Below, piece after piece: positions 53,965 through 64,000 of a stretch of DNA of 64,000 nucleotides (positions within the stretch are counted from its first letter, which is position 1; each line of letters starts with the position of its first letter). The stretch is from Anastrepha obliqua (taxonomy: Eukaryota; Arthropoda; Insecta; Diptera; Tephritidae): positions 36,168,001 through 36,232,000 of the forward strand of contig NC_072893.1 in assembly GCF_027943255.1 (NCBI RefSeq), given 5' to 3'. Made by a program: the position numbers and the translations under genes. The notes below the pieces were generated by a model, which was not told the DNA's origin, made no database searches, and was given only the letters and a program-made list of their open reading frames with translations.

Positions 53965-55400
53965 TCTAAATGAATTAAATTGCTTTAAGGAAAAACTTGC
54001 TCAATGTTTAAAAAACAGATTACAATAAAGAAATGAATTTAGCAAACAAAAAAAAAAAAAACGCTTAACAACAACTACCGATACATGCAGGAAAATATCC
54101 AACAAAACATGAAAAGATTATTGTATACATTTAATTACTCATTATTATTCCACTTTTAATTAAAAAATTTGGCTAAAATTATTATAGTAACAACTGAAAT
54201 ATGTGAATAATAACAAACAAATACCTGCGCTTTTATAATACAAATATAAATAATGCCATAAATCACACTTTTTACTATATAAAAGCACTTCAATGCAACA
54301 GCTATTGGTTTTGTTTGTTTTTTCAAATGAACTGCAACAAACCATGCCAACTGTGCTTAGAACTCAGTAAACTGAGAACTTGCAATATTTCCCGCCAAGC
54401 GCAAATAATAAATTACTCCAGCTTCACCAGTCCCGAGTGTGTTAGTGAGCATTTCTCATTTCCACACATTCCGCTATTTGAAAGCAAGTGCAGAGAACGT
54501 TAATGTTCTCTGACAAGTGTACTATGTATATGTATGCCTACTTTTGCTATAATACATTCACAGTTTTGCAACAACAATAGCAAAGCAAATTATTTCCTAC
54601 TACCAGCGCAACCAACAAAACTAATAAAAGCAACACAAAGCAATGACTGTGTACTGCAGCGAAGACTTAAGACACAAACTTTCCACAACTATGTGGAGTA
54701 AACTGGAAATTAATTGCAAACCGGCAAACGATTAGCTCCGCCACCATGGGCTGTTGCAATGAATGCGCGGCAGCGCAGTTGCAAAAAATACTGATGAACT
54801 ATTTGGTGTGCGCATATTTTCAAGAGCAGCTATGACTAGTGGAAAAATGTACCGTTGAATGCAGAAGTAGTAGCGGCAGTTTGCCGCTGCAGTTGTTCTT
54901 GCAATTTGACTGGCTTGGAGTGTGAAGTGTGCCTATGCAAACGGGAACCGTTATAATATTATTGATTTTATTATAGAGGGAGGGGGAAAAACAAAGAAGA
55001 AAAATATTCTTTTACCTGGGCGGTGCAAACAAAAATGCATGAAAAATATTTATTGCTGCAGAAGATTTGAAAACATAAATGCATGGTTTTGGATGCTTTA
55101 AGTTAAGGTGAAAGGAATGAATGGAAAATGAGTTATCTCGGTTGCTCACAAAAGGGCATGATATTAAAATAGACTAAATTATGCCATAACTATGAAACTA
55201 TAACGTTTTGATTTATTTATTTATGTATGTAAAAACGTGTTTTCTTTGTTAGAACCGGGACTTTTCAGCCCATGTCTTATATGGAAGGAAATGCGCAATA
55301 CAATCTGTAAAAAAATTGTCAAAATTCAACGCATCATTTGAACCAACTAAGGTGCGAAACTCAGAGAAATCTTTAAATTTCTATCTGAGCAGTAGACAGT
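53965..55400. other. no gene seen
   Basis: AT-rich spacer. Two overlapping minus-strand frames at 54,156-54,350 are hydrophobic by composition only. Confidence 0.6.
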
Positions 55401-55404
55401 GTTT

Positions 55405-56470
55405 TTGGTACCTGAAGACGACCTTATACCCATAGTTTCATTTGGAAGGAATTTAGATGTCAGATTTCCACTGCGTAAGTAATGGAGCATTCCAGAATGC
55501 ATTCAGGGAGCTTTGACGGCTATTTTCTCTACCGATGGGTCCAAGAATGAAGTAGAGTCTAGAGCCGAATGGTACTTAAACGATACTAATAAGTATCGCT
55601 ATGGGGGAAATGGCAACTGTTTTCCAAACGGAAATTTTTGGCCATCCTGAAAGTAGCCGAACGGATAATCGAGAGGAGATGGAGCGGGAAACAGATTGGA
55701 GTTTTCAGTGACAGTCAGGCTGCCCTGATGGCCCTGGAGAATGCGAAGCAAACATCAAAGATTGTTTAAGAATATAAACTTCTTCTTAATTATGTCGCAA
55801 GACAGAACAGGCGTGTGCTTGTATGGGTTCAAGGGCACTCCGGTGTTCAAGAAAACGAAATTGCCGATGATCAGCGGTTCTCCCACAAGGGCCAGAGCCA
55901 ATAACCGGAGTCCGTTCTGCTGGAATCATGAATTAGATCAGCGATTATGCAGGCAATCTACCATACATAAAGAGCGATGGTCCGGCCTAGAACGCTGCAG
56001 AACTGCAAAGTGTTTTGTGACAAGTCCAAACAGAAAACTGTCAAACTTTCTACTAAAACTTAGAAGGAAAGACGTTCGGTTGATGGTTGGTATTATTACA
56101 GGACACAACCCATGAGATCAGCATATGACCACCATTGGAATCATCGAGGACCCGGTATGTCTGTCATGCTTGGAGGAGGCGATTAGCACTGAGCACTTTC
56201 TCTGTGAGTGTCCTGCCTTTGCTAGAGCACGGCTACGAGTTTTGGGTTCCGATCTCGTGAGAATGAGTAATATTCGTTCTTTAAAACTGGAAGATGTTTA
56301 GAGATTTACCAAAGAATTTGGAAAATTCTCACAGGACTAGCTATCTCTGTCTCTGTCTTTGTCTCTATTCTTTCCTATCTCTTTCTCTGATACTTTCCTC
56401 CTTTCCCCCTTGACTATCTACCTTCTTTCCAGGGCTCTAAATACAATGGGCTTTTTAGCCTGAGTATTTT
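55405..56470 (+). mobile_element. RNase H-bearing non-LTR relic
   Basis: The linker reads LVPEDDLIPIVSFGRNLDVR (about 55,412). RNase H follows as AIFSTDGSKNEVESRAEWYL (about 55,513), VFSDSQAALMALENAK (about 55,703) and VWVQGHSGVQENEIAD, where Gly of GNE is Glu. The C-terminus reads KLSNFLLKLRRKDVRLMVGI (about 56,036), then PVCLSCLEEAISTEHFLCEC, an intact CX2CX8HX4C. A CT-rich 3' UTR ends in GGGCTCTAAATACAATGGGC. Frameshifts separate the blocks. The RT is missing. I/LOA/R1 group. Confidence 0.85.
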
Positions 56471-56473
56471 AGA

Positions 56474-56785
56474 AGTCACTCGAAATTTTTCGAAGAATTC
56501 TGAGTAAAAAGTTTGAAATATTGATGAAAACTTTGCGAATTTTTCATGGTGTTTATTAAATGTGATTTAATTTGAAAATAAAGTATTTCTCTTACTTAGA
56601 GACAAAAATGATTTGTTTGTTGCTTTTTTTGCGGAGTCCAAGGCACATTGAACAGGTAGTGGCAGTTTTGTTTTTGTATGTTTGTTTGGTCTCTAAATTT
56701 TCTAATTTAGTTTACTTTATTCCACCTTTCAGTCCTTGTTTATATAAATATTTTGAAATTTCAGAGGCCAAAAGCAAAAACACAA
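56474..56785. other. no gene seen
   Basis: Short AT-rich spacer between the non-LTR tail and the next DNA element. Confidence 0.5.
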
Positions 56786-56787
56786 TA

Positions 56788-57174
56788 AAGGGTGGTTAAA
56801 TTTCAAGGGTCGATGTTGAATGTGAACCACACCTAAACGTCAACGATAACGTTAGACTTCTTTCTTTGGGGTTATTTGAAACAAAGGGTGTACATCAATA
56901 AGCCAGCAACAATTCAACAGCTAAATGATGAGATAGTTCGGCACATTAACGGCATAGAACCTCAATTATGCCTCAGCGTCATCGAAAATTTGGACCATGC
57001 GATGGAGGTGTGCCGCCGAGGTCGCGGCAACTGTTTCGCCAATATTTTATTCTGTACATAATTGAGTTAAACCAGTATTATCATAATAAAGGGAAATGAT
57101 AATAATTTCTTAAAAAGGTTGTATTTTATTCAAAATCAACACCGGCCCTTAAAACTTAACCACCCTTTAGATAA
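56788..57174 (+). mobile_element. internally deleted Tc1/mariner-type element with inverted termini
   Basis: The left end AAAGGGTGGTTAAATTTCAA, then GGGTCGATGTTGAATG, pairs with the reverse of the right end, AACACCGGCCCTTAAAACTT then AACCACCCTTT. This gives imperfect inverted repeats of about 35 bp. Only the last part of the transposase lies between them, so about 387 bp remain of a presumably longer autonomous element. A similar lone terminus occurs at 47,603-47,632. Confidence 0.82.
56850..57061 (+). pseudogene. DDE transposase C-terminal fragment
   Basis: The frame reads DFFLWGYLKQRVYINKPATI, then QQLNDEIVRHINGIEPQLCL, and ends VCRRGRGNCFANILFCT before a stop at 57,059-57,061. The DFFLWGYLK block carries the third catalytic acidic residue of Tc1/mariner-superfamily transposases. 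The two others are missing. The visible part is unbroken. Confidence 0.8.
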
Positions 57175-57194
57175 GGAACTATTTGCATTTGGAG

Positions 57195-57356
57195 GTGTGC
57201 CCCAAGGCCGCAGCGGCCATTTGGCCAATGTTTTGTTTCATGCGTAATTGAACCATACCAATATTATCACAAGAAAGAGAAATGAGAATAATTTAAAAAA
57301 AAATTGTATTTTATTCAAAATCAACACCGGCCCTTAAACTTAACCACCCTTTATAA
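57195..57356 (+). mobile_element. second 3' end of the same Tc1/mariner-type element
   Basis: This repeats the end of the previous element: GGAGGTGTGCC, GCCAATGTTTTGTTTC, ATTGTATTTTATTCAAAATC and the terminus TTAAACTTAACCACCCTTT. It lies only about 20 bp after the first terminus. No matching left terminus is seen. Confidence 0.75.
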
Positions 57357-57574
57357 TACAACCCTCTTGTTGTTTTTGATCTACTCCTATTACCGTTCAA
57401 TGTGAATTGGCTCAGACAAATATTTTTTTTTGAAATTTTTTTATGCTTTGCTTTGCGGAAAACCAAATTACTTTATTGTTTGATTGATTGAGAATTATTT
57501 GGCATCGCTGCAAAAAAGCAAAGAGTTGTTTATTTCATTTATTTACTTGAAACGTTTTGATAAATTAGTGCAAA

Positions 57575-57801
57575 AGGTGAAGCAAATTTAATCACCCTCT
57601 CGAAAGATTGTGAATCAGACAGCTTTAGAATACTCGTACATACAGAGAATCGATGGAGCATATAAAGGACAAAATAAAGATTTCTACCACTCAAAATCGG
57701 TGGCGCAAAATTAATCATCCCATTTTATTTTAAATAACTTTGTTCCTAAATTTAAAAAAATATAAATCCTTCGGTAGAGTGATTAATTTTGCGCCACCCT
57801 A
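57575..57801. repeat. GGTGGCGCAAAATTAATCA family, inverted pair
   Basis: Cores lie at 57,575-57,598 (diverged), 57,699-57,720 (forward) and 57,777-57,801 (reverse). The last two face each other across about 56 bp, forming a potential hairpin with TAACTTTG-type sequence inside, as seen after other cores. Confidence 0.7.
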
Positions 57802-57804
57802 TAC

Positions 57805-59970
57805 AAATCTACTACTCAACTATGGTTCGAGATCGCTTGAGTGCAGATTATAAAAAGGTATAAAGGGAGGCAACAATTTTTACTGGTCCTTACACCTGCT
57901 TGATCAGTCCCTTATCCAACTTGCGGCCTAATTTCATTCACTTTTCCTATGCGCAAAATATTCCGTCATGCCGCATTTTGTAAAATTATTTTTAGCAGAT
58001 TTTAGTTAAGCGTAAAACCATTACCCAAAAAATTCAGCCAAATATTAAGCCCTAAATTACTGAATTTGCCTCTAACTCAGCACCGCCAGTGCAGACAATG
58101 TAAGAAGTAATAAAAAGTTAGTTAATAGAAAACCAGTAGATAAACAACAATATTTTCCGCCTTTTACGCCAACTACGCCAACTACGCCACTTGCACAAAC
58201 CCGCCAGACTTGCCTGTTCGCCATTCGCTAAGTAACCGCTGATAAAGGCAATTAAGCTGCTATTTATTATTATGTAAAGCACTTGCACTAGATCGTCGCC
58301 ACACTTGTCCACATCAACCATCCACCATCCACCATCCACCAGCTCCGCGAGGTGTATGCTAAAGTACTGCCGGTTGATTGGCCACAACTTTGCGATCGTT
58401 AAATTTTGCTGTTGGCGTTTGTAGCTAAAACTGTTCCTGTCCCGTCACTGCCGCTGCGTGACTGCTGCTGCTGCTGCTGCTTATTTGATGTAAGCGACGT
58501 ATATCAGGTTACACTACTTTTCTAGCCAAGTATTTATGGTTGTACGTAGTGGTTTTATTGCTGTTGCTCGAAGCTTGTGGCGGCGGTGATGGTTGCACTA
58601 GTTTCAGCCACTTCTAATCTACCGATAATCGGAATGGTTTAAGTGTTTAGTTTGGTGGGATTTGAAGCTAAGTAATAGTGTTTCTTTGATTGTGGCGATT
58701 GCGGAGATTGAGGTGAACGAGGTGAATGAGGTGATTGAGGTTATTGCGGGTTGGTTGTATGGAATTTGAAGTATTTTTAATTTAGTTTGTGATTACATTC
58801 AAATGAAAGTTAGTTGATTGGGTGATAATGGCAACGTGTCGGTATGTATAAGTGGACTATGGTGTAAGTACTGATATGAGTTATATCCATTGGTAATATC
58901 CCTAGGTATATAAAGCGCTTGAAACAATTATACTGTCTAAATATTTTTACTAATTTGGACTACTTTTGTCTTTGGTTTAATTTTCGATCATTTTTTATAT
59001 AAATATAAATCATTCTGCAACGATAAAACTCTATGTTTTAAACTTTGTACAAAATTTATAAAAATTCCTAAAATTTTCATAAAATTTTCAAACTTCTTAT
59101 CAACTTTTTTATAATTTTTTATATTTTTTGTCTTTGAAGGTTTTACGCATTTTCTTCATACATGCATTCGTGTATGATATGTTCTTTATAAAATGTTTAA
59201 ACATTTTTATTTATATAACATTTTGTTAAATAAAACTGTTTTTATATAACAAAAATTCATGACATCGGCAGGGGGACGAATTATTAAATATTGACTAGAG
59301 TTTTGAGCCACTGCGTATCGAATTATTTTTTGTGAGTTTAAACACCTCAGTTCAGCACAGAGTGACTGCTGCAACCTGATACGAGCGCCACCTAGGGGAC
59401 AGTATTTTGCTATTAAAAAATAGTGTATAACTCAACTTGAAGTGTCTTCTACCCCGGAGTGAACTTTTCGTTTTAACCGGCTCAGCCATTTGGGCGTTTA
59501 ACGCGAACAAGCAGAGAAAAAAAAAGTAAAAACGATTCTTTAATTTTTGGTTATATGCGAAAGGTCTTAGAGTAAAAAGCACATATAGGCGCTGCAGTTG
59601 TATGAATATATACGAGAGTCGTTCGAGAAGTTCTCAGAAAAAAATAAAAAAAATATTTCATACGTTTTTTAACTATTATATGAAAAAATACTTTTTACTT
59701 CACTTTACGTTGCCATTTTCCGAGGGTTTTTTCAATTTTTTTTTAACCCTAAAGAGTAAGATTTCGGAAGGCCCTCAAAATAGGTAGCAGTTTGGACGCT
59801 AACTTCTTCATTTGATGTAAGCTGTCATTTACTGAGCCATTTTTTTTTGGTCTGAAAAAGTCTCTATGGGTTAAATTCGATAATAATTCAAAATTTAGTA
59901 CGATGAAAATTAGTCGTTCTCGATGCAACCAGCGCTATCTCTTTGATTTCCTAGGGATTTATTTAATGCT
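57805..59970. other. no gene seen; several simple repeats
   Basis: Spacer holding a CCATCCA triplication (about 58,316-58,340), a CTG run (58,463-58,481) and a degenerate GAGGTGAACGAGGTGAATGA series (58,708-58,745). No supported coding region. Confidence 0.6.
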
Positions 59971-59979
59971 TGTCTGAAT

Positions 59980-61160
59980 GTTAGGTCTGAAAGTATTCAA
60001 TGTGGTGATTGCAGAGAAAGAGGGAGGCCTCCTGTGCCCTGGCTGATCTGTAAAAAGCTCTCACTTAGATCCCTAGGGTCCATTTTCTTGCCAGTGCTAT
60101 GTATTTGGAGTCGAAGATATTATTTTATGCAATTCTTAATGCAGATCTTCGCGAGAAACCGTTCTGCCTTTTGTCAGGAATATCCGTCAAGGCTGAAAAA
60201 TATATTGACACAGTCGAGTCCTACAAAAAGAAGGGCAGTGGCAAAGAAGGTGTTCCGAAGTATCTCTAGCAAACGCTTCGTTACACGCATCGCTCTGGAT
60301 TTATCCGCTTGTGGCTACGTGATGTGGGGTGAGACAGTCGGGGTTGTCAGTACTCCGTCCAATATTTTGCAGTCTTGATAAAATAAAGTTTGCAGTTTTC
60401 GTATTTCAAATCCTTAGCATAATTTTGGCAGGTTTGTACGAGGTTGAGTGTTTCCATATCGACTGCGTTTCCAGAGCTGGTTTCTCATTGAGTTCCGTTT
60501 TCAGAAAGGAGAGCGATGGATATATGTCTTTTGTGCTCAAACTCGGCAAGTGAATACTGCCTCAGGGAGCTTCTCGGCTCTCTCATTTCCTTCTATACCT
60601 TTGTGCCCTGGTATTCAGTAAATAGTGACCTGTCCATTTCCGCAGAGTTCATCCATTTTGGATCTGCATTGTTGAACACATTTCGAGTTAGTCCAAGGAG
60701 CCATAATTGCTTTAATAGCCGCTGGGCTATAACTTAAAAGGTTTGTCCAACTATTAAGAGGAGTTAATTACAAAGTTAATTTAGCTGCTTTTGTTGCGGC
60801 ATAGATTCCAGCTTGAAATATACACTACTACAGTAATTAGAGAGTCTGAAAGTATTTTGGCGATCAAATTGTCGCGCCTCTTCTTTCCGCCATTTTGGAC
60901 TCATCTGTGTAGAAATTGTGTGAATGGTATGCGGATTGTAGACCTTTCTGCCATCCATTTAGCTCTAAAATCACACTGGGATTTTTACCAAATTTAGCTT
61001 GTGGAATTACATAGTCTGACTTTCCTTTTGAATCCAGAATGTTGCTGTGCCAGAAAACCTCTTTCACATTTATTTTGACATCTTCAGTCTTATAGCAGAT
61101 ATTTTGGCTGAGTTTTTTACTACTCGTTTGATTGGATGCCAGTTGAGTGTACAAAGTGTT
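59980..61160 (-). mobile_element. RNase H-bearing non-LTR relic
   Basis: The minus strand gives RNase H as HNFYTDESKMAERRGATI (about 60,918), then a TDGSK-like block with Glu for Gly, YAATKAAK, SYSPAAIKAIMAPWTNSK (expected SDSQAA) and GQVTIY, stop, IPGHKGIEGNERAEKL (about 60,635-60,570). The stop replaces the conserved Trp of YWVPGH through TGG to TGA. A decayed C-terminus with LLCHCP-like wording follows near 60,240, then a 3' region to about 59,980. There are multiple breaks. It is similar in layout to the relic at 62.8-64.0 kb. Confidence 0.78.
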
Positions 61161-61194
61161 TAAAAGATGATAATTTTTCTATATGGAAATGAAA

Positions 61195-61830
61195 TAATTT
61201 TAAGAACATTAAATATTTCAACAGAACAAAGAGTTTGTGCCCAGATTCGAAGGCGCCTAATGACTATAGATGTATATAGAGGAAAAACAAGAACTAATTG
61301 ATGATTATTAATTAATCAGTTAAAAATACATGACACTTAGTCTTCTAAGTTGCATACAAATTCCATGACTAAAAAAATTCAATTTATTATAGTAATTCAA
61401 TTCAAAATTTATGCTAAGCCTGCTTTGAATTGTAGTGAATGAAAATTAGCGGAAGAAGCAGAACGTTGTGGAGTCATTGTAAATTTATTCAGCCATATCT
61501 GCCTTGTGCGCAGCCAATTCTATATATAATATATTCTTTACTTTTATTTCCAACATACTTTTTATCCCAATTCCGTTGCTCCCCTTGGCCTTCTAGAGTA
61601 ACCTAAACTTGAAAGAGCAAGAGCTTTACTGTATCAATGAATGTGAATAATGAAAATGTGTAAAATCATAAGAACGCTTGTGTAAGTATGTATGTATTTC
61701 CCCCTCATTTGTACCGTTTTGCCGACGCCCATTCGTTATCACAAAAGCACGAGTGAATATGCATGTAATACCAACACTTGTAAACCGAAATCCATAGACA
61801 ATCGTCACCTCGCCGTTATTTCTGTAGTCG
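61195..61830. other. no gene seen
   Basis: AT-rich spacer. Confidence 0.55.
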
Positions 61831-62260
61831 AGCTGTATTCGTATTCGTATTCGTAGCTGTTCGACTAAAACCTACAGCGAAACTCTCTACAATAACAGCA
61901 ACAAATACAAAATCTCAACAACAAATGCAACAGCAACTGCTTTAGCATTGAGCTGGCACAACACATACAAGACACCTGCACACGGACTGGCTGTCGGCCA
62001 CAACAAAACAACAATTCATCAATTCACAGCTTCAATTTCAATCTCGGCAGGTAACATGAAAGCTGCGTAGGTTAACAATCATAATTAGTATAATTTCTTT
62101 CATAGCAATTTATTTTTTTTTCCTCTTTTTTTTTATTTTTTGTGTGTATTTTCCATTTTCTTTCTTTCCTTTTCCCTTTCTCTTCATTTTGCTGTTGCTA
62201 CCCATTTTTGTACTACGAGTTGTTATTTCACTTTCACTGCAGCTTCACATCGATTGGCGA
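61830..62260 (+). other. possible non-coding 5' leader with a spliced intron
   Basis: A CAACA-rich, AT-poorer stretch after a GTATTC triplication (61,836-61,855) runs to CTCGGCAG|GTAACATG at 62,050. It is followed by an exceptionally long pyrimidine tract and the acceptor TTCACTTTCACTGCAG at 62,242, giving an intron of 192 bp. The leader has no long open frame with an ATG. After the junction the first ATG opens only a few codons. It is consistent with a 5' UTR on the plus strand, opposite to the CCP exon, but is inferred from splice-like signals alone. Confidence 0.3.
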
Positions 62261-62529
62261 GTTGAGCGTCTTCGTGTGTAAGCAGACGGCATATGTGCAG
62301 GCAAAATGGTGATTTTATTGATTTGATCTCTACGCAGAAGCAGGTTTGAATTTTTGTAATAAGGGCATTACAGGTTGGTCCATCAAGCATTCGGACTATT
62401 GGAACTATTGATTTTGCTAATTTGAACAGCAAACTTCCGCGAAGTATCAGAAAATTAGTTTATTGTTAAATATCTATATAAAAGGTCGCTTTACGCTGAA
62501 GAAAAGTTTGCCCAATGAACTGAAAAACG

Positions 62530-62700
62530 CAGAGGAGCATTTTTAATGAAAAATCATATTTTCGGATAAAGCTAATTTTCATCTAGCGTCTATGTCAAAT
62601 TACAGAGTTATTTTAGGATCAGAAAACGCACCAGTCGCGCAGTGGTATTTTGTGGACAAAAAATCTATTTTTCTACCGCTGAATTTCAAACATCTAATGA
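62530..62700 (+). pseudogene. DDE transposase scrap with first catalytic Asp
   Basis: One frame reads IIFSDKANFHLASMSNYRVI then LGSENAPV. This matches the FSDEAHFxLxGxVNxQNxRxWGxENP block of Tc1/mariner-superfamily transposases, where the Asp is catalytic. It could be a relic of the same family as 56.8 kb. Both flanks are unreadable. Confidence 0.55.
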
Positions 62701-62834
62701 TGGAAATTTAAAGAGAATGCCTTGGTAGGTAGGCCAGATTCCAAGTAGCACTAGAGTGCCGTTTTGATACCATAATTTAGACCACTACCTGCCGAAGACC
62801 ACAAAACTTAATGGAAGAAAAACCATCTACAGCA

Positions 62835-63980
62835 ATCTAGTGCTATTTATAAAGTGGAGTAGAGAAAAGAGATCTAGGCTGGAGAACTGCTTCAGGCTAT
62901 CTCCAAAATGCACACTAAGGAACCTCAAGTGCCTAGCTGCCAGAGTCGGACATTTGCAGAGAAAGTGCTCAACAGTCTCTTTCCCTGCCGGATCCCCAAA
63001 GCTTCTGCAAAGGGAGTTGTACGGAATTCCAGGCTTCCCCGTGAAATTTAAATTTTGAGTTTGAAAATTGAATGGCGGAGGATCCTCAGCTCTTTAAGCG
63101 TCGCGCGTCTGCCGTACTGAGGCCAAAATTTAGATAGCACACGTTACTCCATCCGTTTTGCGCTTTTTTAAGAAAGAAATTGTGCAACGGTCAATGGAAA
63201 ACCGATGTCTGAGATGGGGGCAACAAAAACCGGTGCGGTCGATCCCTTCCTGGCAAGTTTATAGTTAACTTCATTTACCTCAAAGTTCCCATGCCCTGAA
63301 ACCCAGATAAGAGAAATGTTTCCTGCACGTTCAAGATGTTTGATCTCCTCCTTACAGGAGGTGACCAAAATAGAGATGTAATATAGCGATGACAGGGCCT
63401 AGATCGAAGCTTGACTATCGGAAAATATACTAATGTCTCCCACCCCACTACGATCTCTAAGCATTTTGCATGCCCGCAGGATTGCGAAGACCTCTGGGGG
63501 AAAAACACTACTAGTTTTCGGCAGTTTAAAGGAGACTGAAATATTGGCTGATTTAGAGAAAACCTCCCACTCACACTTCAGATTCCAACTTGGATCTGTT
63601 GGTGAAAAGAGATGTAGCAATGTCTGTGCGAACTCTCTTCTCCTTCCAATGCAGTCGGCTAGGAGAGATAGCCCTAGTTCAACCCGCAAACCCCAGTTTG
63701 TGGATAGAGAGACCTGTGCAAAGTACAGAGGAGGAAGCGGAAATCTGCCTCAAAATGTTGCCATGTTGCCCTAAAGGAGTTTGCTTCTTCAGACCAACTT
63801 CCTTCAACCCAATAGCGGTCTGAGCAGTAATGGATTGCACTTGAAGATCAACGGGAAGTAAGTGCTGAATGACGTTGAGGGCGACAATGGAGCATATTAT
63901 ACACGCCCTAGTGATGCCAATACATGTAGTCCTGGGTGGAATTTGAGTCATCAATTGGCCATCATGAGGCAGCACCCGCC
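62835..63980 (-). mobile_element. RNase H-bearing non-LTR relic
   Basis: The minus strand reads the RT thumb CIGITRACIICSIVALNVIQ then LLPVDLQVQSITAQTAIGLK (about 63,920-63,805). RNase H follows as SVSFKLPKTSSVFPPEVFAI, LRACKMLRD and DISIFSDSQASI (63,545-63,400), then after a shift ISLIWVSGHGNFEVNEVNYK and LARKGS. The catalytic-region GNEVAD reads VNEVNY. The C-terminus at about 62,960 gives ETVEHFLCKCPTLAARHLRF, with the first Cys pair lost. Many stops and shifts are present. The element may continue to the window edge. I/LOA/R1 group. Confidence 0.82.
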
Positions 63981-64000
63981 ACAGGTAATGGTTTGGGCCG

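Noticed and set aside
1..64000. CRISPR arrays, bacterial operons, riboswitches or prophage
   Set aside because: No regularly spaced identical direct repeats with unique spacers, no ribosome-binding-site-led gene runs. Base composition and element types are insect.

Overview
This window looks like non-coding DNA from a higher fly (Diptera, Brachycera), most plausibly a tephritid-like fruit fly. The species call is inference. It rests on the mix of mauritiana-type mariner, Jockey, RTE and R1/I-type non-LTR relics, a Helitron, CAA-rich simple repeats, AT-rich spacers and introns of 73-76 bp. No bacterial features, rRNA, CRISPR array or convincing tRNA is visible.

Only one host coding exon is well supported: a 177-bp minus-strand exon at 42,236-42,412 encoding one complement-control (Sushi/CCP) module, with good splice sites and phase 1-1 symmetry. 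Its sister exons are not visible, so most of the window is probably intron or intergenic DNA of a gene with very long introns. A possible non-coding 5' leader with a spliced intron lies on the plus strand near 61.8-62.3 kb.

The rest is a graveyard of mobile elements. 0-4.3 kb: a mariner with an open transposase frame running off the left edge, half of a fold-back repeat, an RNase H-bearing non-LTR relic, and an RTE-like tail fused to a mariner fragment. 6-8.4 kb: two non-LTR 3' ends. 10.1-13.5 kb: an internally deleted mariner nearly identical to the first, a 1.9-kb A-rich tract, and a second mariner lineage. 14.4-22.3 kb: non-LTR tails, a mauritiana-type mariner with an internal deletion, an RTE reverse transcriptase with a destroyed active site, and an R1-type C-terminus. 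22.4-23.1, 41.7-42.0 and 57.6-57.8 kb: a dispersed family sharing the core GGTGGCGCAAAATTAATCA. 24.3-35.3 kb: AT-rich tandem repeats and more non-LTR relics. 37-39.6 kb: a second A-rich tract, an RTE endonuclease fragment and the other half of the fold-back repeat. 43.2-44.6 kb: a T-rich tandem array.

The most striking region is 47,888-50,731, a Helitron with both termini and the canonical A|TC...CTAG|T insertion signature. It carries a decayed Pif1-type helicase C-terminus and what looks like a captured three-exon gene fragment of unknown function. That fragment is interrupted by a 5'-truncated Jockey insertion with an exact 8-bp target-site duplication. 51-64 kb holds further RTE-like, Jockey and RNase H-bearing non-LTR relics and a Tc1/mariner-type element with terminal inverted repeats.

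All family assignments come from reading motifs by eye. No database search was possible.
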